A stretch of 64,000 bases of DNA from Pomphorhynchus laevis (lineage: Eukaryota; Acanthocephala; Palaeacanthocephala; Echinorhynchida; Pomphorhynchidae). The notes below the pieces were generated by a model. The model saw only the letters and a program-made list of their open reading frames with translations. It made no database searches and was not told the origin of the DNA. This document shows, piece after piece, positions 54,130-64,000 of this stretch (position 1 is the stretch's first letter; each line of letters begins with the position of its first letter). A program made the position numbers and the translations under genes. The stretch covers positions 1-64,000 of the forward strand of contig WNNJ02003065.1 in NCBI GenBank assembly GCA_012934845.2, read 5' to 3'.

Positions 54130-54600
54130 ATTATCCCCCGATGGGGGATAGACGACTTCTATCGATAATAGAAGAAATACAGTTGAAGGCCGAAATTGCG
54201 ATATCGTGTATGCGAGGGGCGGGTGCATGACCATATATGAGGATGTCATCGGCGTATTGCGTGACGTCAAAGGAATAAGGTTTGATAACTGGAGAGATTG
54301 CCGGGTAGAAGAGCGAAAAGCAGAGATCATATGACTGAACCTTGTGAGACCAGGCAGACAATAGGGATGTGAGAAGAGGATGATGAATTTGAACAGACTT
54401 GAAATGAACGGTCGGATAGATATGATGCAAACCATGCTACGGAGGAGGCAGAAAAGTCGTAAACATCACGTAGTCGAGAACGGAGGATGGAGTGGTCGAC
54501 GATATCCTAAAGCGGATGGGAGGTCGAGGGAGATAAGGACACTATATATCGGACTATATATATCGGTATTCCCTCAATTCTTTTGAATAAAGTTGCTCAT
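54130..54600 (-). pseudogene. LINE-A RT fragment, chimeric
   Basis: Minus-strand frames carry SFDVTQYADDILIYGHAPAP followed by RIHDIAISAFNCIS (motif C region of LINE-A) and, near 54390-54460, short motif A-B remnants. Edges contain CTTCTATCGAT palindromes (54117-54172). Confidence 0.7.
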
Positions 54601-54639
54601 CAAATATATTCATATGTTTTCCGTATTTCTCAGTTTTCT

Positions 54640-55065
54640 ATTCTCCAATCTCGAATTTCTTCGCGTTGAAAGAAGTCCATTGTAGTTTCAGTGTATAAAA
54701 TGGGAGATCGACAAGTGTGTAAGAACTATCGCCCAGTAGCCTTGACATGTATTATTTGTAAGTTGCTTGAAAAGCTAATAGTCAAAAGCATATCTTCTGA
54801 TTTGGAAAGCATCGGTAAACTCACTGACTCAACACGGTTTCAGACCAAATAGATCAACAATAATTAATCTTTTGGTTTCTTCCAACTCATGGCAGTCTTC
54901 ATTAGATGAACGAGTTCAAGACAGTTGAAGGCCGAAATTGCGATATCTGATGTACTTTTTGTGGATTTTTCTCATGCTTTTGATTCAGTTCCGCATGATT
55001 CACAAATTGAGGTCACTTAGTGTTTGTCCTATGTATGTCGCCTGGATTGCAAATTACTTAAGTTC
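54640..55065 (+). pseudogene. CR1-like LINE RT fragment
   Basis: The plus strand reads NYRPVALTCIICKLLEKLIV (pre-palm block), then after a break DVLFVDFSHAFDSVPH (motif A). A 28-base piece (AGTTGAAGGCCGAAATTGCG onward) that belongs to LINE-A sequence at 54181 is spliced in at about 54923-54950. Confidence 0.72.
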
Positions 55066-55067
55066 AC

Positions 55068-55535
55068 GCTCTTTCAAAAAGGCGCTCTAAGAGCTTGCAA
55101 AGTTTAGAGAGAAATGAAATAGGGCGACATCTAGAAGGAAGGATTCAAGCGATTGCTTCTTAAGGAGAGGACGAAAGATTGCGGATTTCCTGTGTGAAGA
55201 GAATATATGACTGCAGATTGACGAGTTAAACAAGGTTGTGAAAAAAGTGATATCGATTGTCATATGGATTTAAGTATGTGGGTAGTCAGGGGATCGGCAG
55301 GTGAGGTTTTGTTTTGCAAAAACATGAGGACAGATGGAACTTTGGTATGTAAGATAGAGAGAAGATAAAATAGTTTTGATGGATGAGGCTAGGCGGGGCA
55401 GAGTGGGATAGGATGGAGACCGGGTGTGAGAGAGCAACGTGGATACATTGGTTTGAAGAAATGACGAATAATCATGGGGATTGATGTTGCAAGACGAAAA
55501 GGAGCAAGAAAGGATTAAGTTAAAAGTATGCCAGC
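55068..55535 (-). mobile_element. LINE-A fragment (linker and start of RT)
   Basis: Reads in parallel with 25205-25670 of LINE-A copy 1, including GGATAGGATGGAGACCGGG, GTGAGAGAGCAACGTGGATA and AAAAGTATGCCAG. On the minus strand it covers the endonuclease-RT linker and first RT block. Scattered substitutions and small indels break the frame. Confidence 0.85.
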
Positions 55536-55770
55536 TGGTGGCATTGTGAAAGCAGCCGACATTGTATTTAGAAAGATCGCAACCATAGTGTCACTTAAAA
55601 GAAAGACATCGTATTCAGATTGCATAGCTAAGATTCGTTGCAAAATATCAACAACGATCGCTAAGTGTGTATCAATGACACTGCGAGCTAAAAGAAGAAC
55701 CTCATCAAGAAAAGATCAACAGACCGGCGAAAGCACAAGGAATACTGACAATAATCAGTTCCTTCGGTAA
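55528..55770 (+). pseudogene. R2-type element C-terminal fragment related to LINE-B
   Basis: An 80-residue plus-strand ORF reads GGIVKAADIVFRKIATIVSL, then SYSDCIAKIRCKISTTIAKC. It aligns with the end of LINE-B (GGAGEIASKVLRQICRRQSI, then YNECMRDLRIKTGLALARA at 43346-43720) along its whole length. It marks a second member of the family on the other strand. Confidence 0.55.
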
Positions 55771-55894
55771 GATGTTGATAAAGTGTGATTTATAATGATA
55801 ATTTGTAACTGTGAATAAACCATAAACAGTATGTATATTTGAAATGAGTTGAATTCCCGCTGTATGTTATGTTTTGTAATAAAAATTAATAAAA

Positions 55895-57470
55895 TTATCT
55901 TTATTATTGTTTCAACGGCTTACAAGCAGGGCTAAATAGTCTGTTCACATAAAATAAAAATCAACAAAATCATAAAAATTGTTCATATCTATAGGGGAAC
56001 ACTTCCTTGCGCATATCAGGATCCATCCGTAATCCGGACTTGAATGTTGAGGTGCCACTGCTGCAAACAGTCCCTCCATCCAATTTGTTCCAAAGTCCAA
56101 CTACTCTTCGTTGAAATTGTATACACCGGGACTTTTTCACTAAATTCCGGCTCAAAGTCAAACTGTGTCCGCGAAGGAATGCTGACTGTCGCAGTTGTAA
56201 ACACATCCGAAGAGGATGATTTGAAGAACGAAGAACTCACCACACCATATTCATATCGATATACTGACGGGTCCAAGAAACGGTCTCAAGCCGAAGACAT
56301 TGCAAACAACACTCATAGGGCATTTGCGCCAAGATCAGCGCCAACATTATTGCACGACGAAGCAGTCTCTCAGAGATCAAGTGTTCCCGAACTGTGCATG
56401 GGTATACACAAGGGGCCGCATACAACAACCGACTCAGAACATTAGCCAAAACTAGAGGCCGAAGAGCAACTGGATCAAGAGCTAGAAATGTGCGCCTAAT
56501 GACCCCTACCATTTTATTAGCGTTAGCACATGCAAGAGCGGTATGTGGGGCAATTCTCAGGTTGTGGTCAATCAACACTCCCAAATCCTTATGGCTTACA
56601 ACACTATCTATTTCACGACCACAATAAGTTTATTGAACTGCTGACGGGGACTTTACAACTCTACCCAGAACTCGCATGTGTTTGCAATTGGTGACATTCA
56701 TCACAAACTTGTTGCTCGCCGCCCATAACTCGACCCAATCAATATCTCTCTGTAAAATGCTAATATCATTACTCGAGTAAACGCCCCTCCGAATCTTTAA
56801 GTCATCAGCATACAATAGAACTGACGATCAAATGGTTGCAGGTAAATTATTTACATATATACTGAATAACAGTGGACCTAAAACGGATCCCTGAGGAACT
56901 CCAATGTGACAAAGCCTAACCGACGATAATGTATTATCAACACGCACTCTGAAGCTTCGTTGATGCAGAAAGGCCCTGATCCATTTAACAAGAGCAATGG
57001 AAAGCCCTGTGTTAGTCAGTTTCATAAGAAGCAGGTCATGATCAACTCGATCAAACGCTTTTGAAAAATCGAAAAATATGATGTCGGTATCTACAGAAGT
57101 CGCCTTGTTTTCTGACCAGGAACATTGAGCAAAGAGCAAATTGAAGACAGTAGAGTGACCCTTTCTGAACCCGTGCTGCTCAGGAGCTAATACATTATTC
57201 CTACTGAAGAAATCAACCATAAAAGTATGCACAAGCCTTTCCAAAATTCGGCAGCATACACAAGTTATACTGATTGGCCTGTAATTATCAACCGATGAAA
57301 GAGCACCTCCTTTGAAAATCGGATGGATTACAGACTGCTTACATAACATCGAAAGAGCACCATCAAGAATAGACTGTCTAAATAAGTCACACAACGGACC
57401 AAATATCGAGCTAACCAAACAGGAGGAAGCAAGTCGGGACCCTTGGAGTTCGATGATTTTAGGCGACATA
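55895..57470 (-). mobile_element. CR1-like LINE inserted in a LINE-A copy
   Basis: Minus-strand ORFs give QSVIHPIFKGGALSSVDNYR, APEQHGFRKGHSTVFNLLF, DIIFFDFSKAFDRVDHDLLL (motif A), HIGVPQGSVLGPLLFSIYVN (motif B), LYADDLKIRRG (motif C), GVLIDHNLRIAPHTALACAN and a thumb ending LRGHSLTLSRNL..VVGLWNKL. The order and the LRGH/WNKL end are CR1-type. It is 5'-truncated at the left part of the RT, joins LINE-A sequence at about 57470, and ends with an AATAATAAAG tail near 55895. A few frame breaks are present. Confidence 0.88.
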
Positions 57471-59400
57471 ATTCTTTATAAACGTTAGGCTGCCAGCAGG
57501 AGTTGCATTTGGTACGTAGTATGTGGAGATGAGACCGGCGAAGAGCAAGAGAGATATCACGGAAAGACGGAGCCAGCAAGCGAATATTACGTCTGAGATA
57601 GCGGTGATAGACTCGAAAAGCATAACGGAGACGACGCTTTAATAGTAGGCATTGTATGTCAAACCATTTGGCACGGTGCAAGCGACGGTCTGGGTGAGAC
57701 TTGAATGGCAAGATAATATTGAGAGTGAATGTAAGTTCAGAGTCGAAATGATAGGCAAGATCGTGAATAGAGGAGGATATTATTATGGGATAAGATAGTG
57801 ACGATTTAAGTAAGGCGGAGCGGAGAAGCGGGATATAAGTAGGGCGACGTATGGTGGTAGGTGTTTGAATCGTCGAGTGGTTAGAAGTGAGGTAAATGGT
57901 CACGATAAAGTGATTGGATAGACTAGGATCAGAGATGTACAGAGAGGATTAGGCAACAAAACGATCGGGGACAGCTATGATGCCGATTGCCCTTCCAAGG
58001 GTATGTGTGGGGCAGTGGAGATGAGTTTGTAATTGTGGTTGGATAGAATGTTGATGAACCGGATGGAAACCATGGAAGAGGAGCGGTCGATGCGGATGTT
58101 GAAGTCGCCTAGAACGAGTGAAGGGATGGAGGACAAAGAACAATGGGAAAGGAGGTCAGCGAGTTCGGTAAAATATAAGGAGGTTAAGGATGTTGAACCT
58201 TGACAGAATACAATGGCGAGATCTAGAGTGATCGGGTTAAAAGAACGACAAGTGAGCAATTCAAAAGAGCGAGGACTGAAAGGAGGAGTGATTTTGCGGA
58301 GATAAGGTGGGTGACGAGCGAATGCGACAATGCCGCCATTATAAGAGATTTTGGCAGGAAATAAGCTAAGGGGGCGGGCTGATTCGACTTGTGAGCAACC
58401 GTTAGAGATCATACGGCGAATAGAGAGGTCGTCGGAATCTGAGTGCCAGGATTCGGCGAGGCAGAAGAGATTGATGGATTGCTTGGTGAATAGGTTGTGG
58501 ATAAGATTCGATTTATGTAGAATATATTTAGTGTTGAAGAGGCCGAGGCGGAAACCGTGTGTGGTGGTGAAAAGGTCTAGCAGAGAAAACACATAGGGGA
58601 TATGGAGCGCCGTCGAAGTTTGTTGCGGGTGTGGACAACTTGAAAATTTCCGTCGATGTTTCGGATGGGAGAGATGTTTCGACGTTTTCCGAGCGACGTC
58701 GGTTTTCGATGCGTGCAGAAGAGAGTTAAGCGATTTCGGAAGGTGTTCGATCGGGAAAATGTAAATGGTTGAAGAGTACATGAGTTTAAATCGTTGGGAG
58801 AGAACGTGTGCGAGCGATGTTTGAAAACAATTTTTAGAAGAGGGGGCTGAGAGTGATTAGATAAAGAAGATTTTTTAGGCGGATGAATGCACCAGGTGAG
58901 ATGTTTTTGAAAAATGATGGTTTATTTGCAGGAACAAGTGACGAGAGGACGAATCTGAATGCGGGAACATCGTGGTCGAGACGTGTTTGTAAAGATACGG
59001 AGGTGGAAGGAGTGATATTCTTGACGATTATCCAACGTTCGCGAGAAGGAAAGCGTTTCTGTAAAGGAGCACGAGTGACGTGAGTGGTTGAGATCACGAT
59101 AGGATAGCTGACAGTTGAGGATATGGAGGTAGTAGGTTTGACGACCGGAGACATAAGGGATAATGATAATAAAGAGGGTACCTCCATATCTGTGGTACCC
59201 TCAACTGCCTGCTGGCAGTTGATGGTTGATACCATCAACTGCCAGCTCTCCATGATAGGAGAGCTGGAAGTTGAGGATATGGAGGTAGTAGGTTTGACGA
59301 CGGGAGACATAAGGGATAATGATAATAAAGAGGGTGGCAAGCGATTTGAGGAAATGCTATGAGTGGTAGGATCATGTAGTTGTGTGTTGAAGCTGTTAAA
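57471..59400 (-). mobile_element. LINE-A copy 3: ORF1, endonuclease and linker
   Basis: Minus strand: ORF1 at 58834-59340 (SPVVKPTTSISS, APLQKRFPSRERW), endonuclease at 57975-58781 (FRLGLFNTKYILHKSN, LFCLAESWHSDSDDLSIRRM, LVLGDFNIRIDRSSS), then the linker (57480-57903). The RT that should follow is replaced by the CR1-like LINE at 57470. It closely parallels copy 1 (25650-27390). A palindrome cluster splits a duplicated part of the ORF1 start. Confidence 0.88.
59114..59340. repeat. 156-bp duplication around a chain of hairpins
   Basis: GTTGAGGATATGGAGGTAGT to AATAAAGAGGGT occurs at 59114-59180 and again at 59270-59336. Between them four inverted repeats follow one another, sharing arms: 59174-59182/59194-59202, 59201-59209/59214-59222, 59214-59226/59231-59243 and 59242-59251/59258-59267. 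All are perfect or nearly so. Confidence 0.9.
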
Positions 59401-59589
59401 TTTGCAACTGCAACTGATCTGCGAGCGCAGCGATACGATCGGAATAATTGTTTTTATTTGGTAATATCAAGAAAATTATTTTAACCAGTTTGTTTGTAGC
59501 CGTCGGAGCTTTCTTAAGTCGTTAGTCTGCAAGTCGTTAGTTGTAAGTAGTTATAATCAAGAATGTTTAAACTATAAGAACGAGTTTAC

Positions 59590-60110
59590 GAATGTGACGG
59601 AGATCACGGAGAAATACTAAAGAAGAACGAACCTTGTTATGAACAAAAGGTTTGAGGGAAAGGAAATTGTCGAAGTAAAATTCAAAACAAAAATCAGATT
59701 GTTAATTTCCGGGAGAATGATCGAATTAATAGATAAAATTGGTAAAGTTATGTTGATGTAATTATAAATAATCCTCGTGATTTTTGGTTTTTCAGTATTC
59801 AGAGCTAGACGGATGGGGACAGATGGTTGAAGATAGACAAAGACAAGCTGTGACAAAAATAGCGAGATCGTGAATACGGAAATGATGCGCGTAATAGTAG
59901 AGGATGACATCATGGATATACTGAATCAGATGAAGGTCATAGTCACGAATTATAACCGACAAGTAGCCAATAAGGAGAAAAGGAGGACCTAAAACGGAGC
60001 CTTGCGGAACACTGTGTGAGAGGAAAGAAGTTATAGATGAAAGGTTGTTTTAGTGAACACAAAACGAGCGTTTAGAGAGATAAGATGTAAACCAGACCAC
60101 AGCAGGAACT
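59590..60110 (-). pseudogene. Diverged LINE-A relative, RT palm
   Basis: Minus-strand frames give VVWFTSYLSKRSFCVH, SVPQGSVLGPPFLLIGYLS (motif B), HLIQYIHDVILYYYAHHFRI (motif C position) and FYFDNFLSLKPFVHNKVRSS. The layout equals LINE-A, but the sequence is much more diverged, so it is an older subfamily or copy. Confidence 0.7.
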
Positions 60111-60114
60111 TAGA

Positions 60115-60640
60115 AACCATAGTATGAGAAACCTAAGATACAATTTGAAAGTATAAGCGATAAATCAAATGCGATACTGTCATTAACATGTTAATGTTTT
60201 CAAATTATTTTTGATGTATATGTATGCGAAAGCCCTCTACATTAAATATTTTTTGTTTTAATGCGTAAATAATCTAAAGGTTCATTTTCTGAAGAATTTG
60301 CAAATTCAGTTGCAAATTTGTTTTTTGTGAATATTCTGCCCGAATAAGCATAATTTATTACGATATATGTTTTGATATTCGGAGTGTTAAATTTCTTTGC
60401 TGTTCAATTCTTTCCAAATCGGTTTGTAACTGACAATACTAGAAATTCTTCATCCACTAACAATTCTTTCATTTTTCTGTTTGATTTACTTGGTTTTATT
60501 CCAATACACAACCTCATACTTTACTCGGTATATAACGACAGTTAACTCATTTTCATCTCAAGTTATTTTAAAGAGCTCCTTAAGATTATCCCTCTTATTA
60601 AACTATGTATTGTTCTCCAGCGCTATATTGTTTAGTGATA
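60115..60640. other. AT-rich stretch, no gene
   Basis: No ORF with recognisable content. CCAGCGCTAT and ATAACGCTGG (about 60617-60647) form a short imperfect inverted repeat. Confidence 0.45.
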
Positions 60641-60915
60641 ACGCTGGAAATATGGTAAACGTTTCAACATAGCCAATGTTTATATCCGGCCAGGAGAAAT
60701 TCACAAGAATCGTAATCTCCTGAATGGTATTATAGGTAGTAGCTATGACATAGTGACAGAACTTCAACAATAAAACTAGTTGTTGGATTAATGCAGCACT
60801 CCGCAGAGCCAGGAACGTCTATCTTATACATAAACCACCACACCCTACCTTTCATCGCACTACAACAAATGTTCTCGACATTCTACTGATACACGAGAGG
60901 TTACCGCTAAATCCT
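60640..60915 (+). pseudogene. LINE endonuclease fragment of I/R1/Jockey type
   Basis: Plus-strand frames give NVYIRPGEIHKNRN, then LINAALRRARNVYLIHKPPH and TNVLDILLIHERLPLNPTF. This resembles the RG..L......PT......LDI region of AP endonucleases in I/R1/Jockey LINEs. Short and broken; clade uncertain. Confidence 0.45.
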
Positions 60916-61019
60916 ACCTTTAATGAGCAGTCGCGCCAACAAACTACTCCGTTAGCGGAGTAGGTCGTGCTACTGCACGATTGAGATGATGAAGTGTACC
61001 ATTACGGTTAAATCGCCGA

Positions 61020-61340
61020 CCAGATCAGGCTTGAATAAATTCAAGAGTGTATTGAAGAGAGTAAGATGGGACATGAAAATGTCTCAGAATCTGTCATTAA
61101 GTTAGAAAGTTCAAGTGCGCCTCTGGGGGTACCTGGTCAATCTCGGAATTAGTCTTATTTTCTAGAGGACGTCGCCCTAAGAAAATACTAAGGTATCTTA
61201 AGATCCTTGTTTTGAGATTACCTACCATAGTACGCCTCGACTGGAACCTCAGGTGTGTGAGAGACCCTACGTGACTAAGACGGAATGCGGCGCACTTGTG
61301 TAAGCAGGAGGGATTTGATCCCCCTGCCCGTCATCATAGA
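61020..61340 (+). pseudogene. Second copy of the segment following the ORF1 knuckles
   Basis: At 61108-61240 nucleotide and protein sequence match the minus strand at 10141-10377 (GTGCGCCTCTGGGGGTACCT, then GGTWSISELV and LRYLKILVLRLPTIV). It probably belongs to the same LINE family as the endonuclease piece just upstream (60640-60915). Confidence 0.5.
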
Positions 61341-61344
61341 AGAC

Positions 61345-61800
61345 TCAATTATTCGTCCGACTTCACTTCATCCGAATTATTTTGGATTTATTTCTGGCTA
61401 CTTGTTTTTGTGCTTGTATATTTATTTAACTCTAAGTTTTTGCATGTAAAATAACCATTTATTTTATTTACTTGGTTTATAAAATATGAATTTTATTAAC
61501 CAAGTAAATATATTAACATATATATATGGGGTTTCATATTTTTTAAACGCACATTTTTCTCATATGTCAAGAATCAAATTCTCCTAGACGATACCTTAGG
61601 CAAGGTGTTCTTAACCTTTTTGTGTAAACGAGCTCATTTTTGAAGCAAGGGAATAATAATATTTTAGCGGACTTAATCAAAAATTTTCAATATCAATTTA
61701 TGACTAAAAAGAACAAATTAATAAATTAAAGAAATAAATAATTAATAATAAATACTAAACCCACAATCTTCTTCCATTTTAAATATATATTATTACAGGA
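61345..61800. other. No gene recognised
   Basis: AT-rich sequence with an imperfect ATTTATTTACTTGGTT/AACCAAGTAAATA inverted repeat at about 61460-61515. Confidence 0.5.
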
Positions 61801-62830
61801 ACGAAGGAGAAAATATCCTTTATTTGATAAAAATTCTATATTTCGATAGCGCCTGCTATCATCATCAGGATTACAACAAAAAATTTCACAATTTGTTTCC
61901 CCGTGTTTGCAACATTTATACAAAAATACCAGCATTGATGTGCCCCGCATTTCTACTTAAAAGAAAAAGAAAATACCGAGAAACAAAACAATCACACACT
62001 AAAATTTTACACACATTTTAAAACAAAAAAGAAAAAAGACAGAATCATAAAACAAAATAAAATTAAAATCATAACATAAGTGACAAAAAAATACGAATTT
62101 AATAATAAAAATAATGTAAAAGTAGAGTAATAAATTATAATTTAATCTAAACCAAAACAAAATAATAATACAATTAGAAAAAAGCGAATTGATAAAATTA
62201 AAATAATGTAATATTGGAATAATTAATTATAATTTAATTTAAGGTTGTAATCGGATTTATTATTAAGTATTAAATTAGGTTCTTTTTTAATAAAATACGC
62301 TTCTTGAATAATGCGAGATAACAATGTACTTTAAAATGATAAAATATATGCATTTTCAAAATCAACGGAATGATTCAAACTCACAAAATGCTAAGCAACA
62401 GCACTAGAATTGGTACCTTTACGTACATCATAATCATGTTGTTTAATTCGCTTAACCAAACCTTGACCCGTTTGTCCAACATATACCTGATCCCATTCTT
62501 TACAAGGAATTTTATAAACAATGGCATCTTTGTTAAAATCTGGTTTACGCTTAAAAATGTTGTAAAGTTTAGGTAATTTTCTGTTGAAAATGTGCACTTT
62601 GTTAATACAAATATTTTTTATGTTATTATTAATAAACTTGGAAAATACTGAATTCTACTTGTTACTAACAAAAGGTATTCCTATGTGATGTATTTTTTAG
62701 GACCAAAAACTTTATTTTTATGCGCTAAAGGTTTAAATTTAGCTTTCTTAATAGCCCAAAGCGGAAAACCACATTTTAGTAAATTGTGTGATAGCCTTTT
62801 CTCTGTCACAACTTAAGTGATAGTTGGAAC
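61800..62830 (-). mobile_element. PLE-7, minus strand, GIY-YIG and ribozyme-bearing tail
   Basis: Reading the minus strand from 62830: LLKCGFPLWAIKKAKFKP (connector), then ORF 62391-62597 with AIVYKIPCKEWDQVYVGQTG followed by QGLVKRIKQHDYDV (GIY-YIG nuclease). An AT-rich 3' region with a hammerhead-like core at 61841-61868 follows. VYKIPC...VYVGQTG is the PLE lineage with the standard GIY strand, different from PLE-1 and PLE-2. The RT is absent. Confidence 0.83.
61841..61868 (-). ncRNA. Hammerhead-ribozyme core, best conserved in the window
   Basis: The minus strand reads CTGATGA, then T, a 6-bp stem GATAGC-AGGC-GCTATC, then GAAATA. This keeps the exact CUGAUGA and GAAA boxes with a perfect stem II. 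It lies in the PLE-7 tail, where PLE hammerheads are known. Stems I and III were not resolved by eye. Confidence 0.6.
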
Positions 62831-62894
62831 AGATAAGCCTGCAACGTAGTATATTTGAAAATCGCGAATGCTAAGCGATAACACTTAACCTTAA

Positions 62895-63115
62895 GAGTAA
62901 GTCGTTCATGATATGATTAAGAGAACTTTTCTAGGACCGTGTCCTGAGGTATACAAAAATAAACACATCGAGCAGTTGACAAAACGTTATCTAATCACAC
63001 CACAAAAGATCGTTCCTCAAGAAAAGTCTTAATCCAGTTGCAAATGACATCAGAAACACCGTAATGATGAAATAGCGAATCTAGATTAACGTACAGAACT
63101 ATGTCAAAGCTGTTT
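62895..63115 (-). pseudogene. CR1-like LINE RT fragment
   Basis: The minus strand reads INSFDIVLYVNLDSLFHHYG (motif A region), VSDVICNWIKTFLEERSFVV and PQDTVLEKF (motif B position). It is a short RT palm piece with one or two stops, lying between PLE-7 and LINE-A copy 4. Confidence 0.65.
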
Positions 63116-63177
63116 ATAGAAGTAAAGAAATGCTATATCAACCGTAATAACTTAACTAAGAGTAACTACATCGACGT

Positions 63178-64000
63178 TTACATAGACGGAAATTTTCAAG
63201 ATGTCCACACCCTCCAAAAATTCGATGGCGCTCAATCTCCCCTATGTGTCTTCTCCACCAGCCCCTATAACCACCACACACGGTTTCCGCATCGGCCTCC
63301 TTAACACTTGATCTATTCTCAATAAATCCGATCTCATCCTCAACCTATTCACTAAGCAATCTATCGATCTCTTTTGCTTCACCGAATCCTGGCACTTCGA
63401 TCCTGACGACCTGTCCATCCGCCGTTTCTCTCTGCCGGTTGCTCCCTAGTCGAATCCGCTCGCTCCCTCAGCAAATCTCCTTTTAAATTCTCTAATCATG
63501 GCGGCATTGTTGCATTCGCTTGTCACCCCGCCCGCGTCTATTCGCATAATCACTTCCCCATTCAGTCCTTCCTCTTTTGAAATGCTCACCTGTCGTTCTT
63601 CTAACACGATAACTCTAGATCTCGCCATTGTATACGTTCCTGGTTCATCAGCTCATATCTCCTTATTATTTACCGAACTTGCTGACCTTCTGTTTCACTG
63701 TACTTTGTCCTCCATCTCCTCAATCGTTCTTGGCGACTTCAACATCCGCCTCGACTGCCACTCTTCCACCGAGTCCATCCATTTCACCAACATTCTATCA
63801 AACTATAACTACAAACCCATCTCTACTGCTCCCACACATATACTTGGTGGGACACTCGACATCAGCGCTGTCCCCGATCATTTTGCTGCCTATACCTAAC
63901 TGTCCATCTTCGATCCTGGTCTATCCTAATCGATCACTTACTCGTCACCCTTGATCAAACTCACAATAACACACCTCCTCACACACCTACAATCCTACGT
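63178..64000 (+). mobile_element. LINE-A copy 4, AP endonuclease, runs off the window
   Basis: It begins with IDGNFQDVHTLQKFDGAQ, the ORF1-endonuclease border seen at 26840. Then come SCHPEFLNP-type decayed sequence, FTNILSNYNYKPIS, VLGDFNIRLDCHSS (GDFN box), THILGGTLDISAVPDHFAAY and LDPGLS/SDH-region remnants to the window end. Several frame breaks are present. The RT, if any, lies beyond 64000. Confidence 0.85.

Overview
This is a eukaryotic, AT-rich invertebrate window. The organism is most likely an arthropod, but the sequence alone does not fix the group. One host gene is certain: ribosomal protein L26 (RPL26/uL24), on the minus strand at 31345-36396, with three coding exons, GT-AG introns and an unbroken 141-residue product. 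Nearly everything else is transposon and virus-derived sequence, stacked and nested, so the window reads as a repeat-rich block around one essential gene.

Layout. (1) About 100-8190 is a fossil of a negative-strand RNA virus (Mononegavirales). It carries a nucleoprotein-like ORF, phosphoprotein-position ORFs, repeated virus-type gene junctions and two blocks of the L polymerase. A well-preserved Tc1/mariner DNA transposon (5648-7220) splits it, and a Penelope-like element (PLE) abuts its right end. (2) 8193-20910 is dominated by PLE copies with reverse transcriptase (RT) and GIY-YIG endonuclease parts and hammerhead-ribozyme-like motifs. One copy holds an ORF1-only LINE derivative with an 11-bp target duplication. 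A three-copy unclassified repeat (13110-15430) and a broken RT family (LINE-E) also lie here. (3) 24436-27640 is a minus-strand LINE-A (CR1/L2-like: ORF1, AP endonuclease, RT). A 13-bp minisatellite, another PLE piece and tandem plus inverted repeats follow (28660-30960). (4) 31345-36396 is RPL26, whose introns hold hairpins, a fold-back element and a 23-bp minisatellite. (5) 36478-50290 is a stack of LINE fragments on both strands, including a long RT element with an R2-type C-terminal domain (LINE-B) and a chain of LINEs joined through (TAA)n tracts. (6) 50876-51736 is an unrecognised acidic ORF with a duplicated 91-residue unit. (7) 51880-64000 holds more LINE-A copies (the best RT ORF is 52586-54016), a CR1-like LINE inserted in a LINE-A, one more PLE (minus strand) and a LINE-A that runs off the end.

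Two patterns cut across the classes. PLE copies repeatedly carry ribozyme-like cores next to their 3' ends. Short perfect inverted repeats with small loops occur in viral, LINE, PLE and intron sequence alike, which suggests a host-wide mutational process such as template switching rather than a property of one element. All family names are read from motifs by eye; no database search was run.
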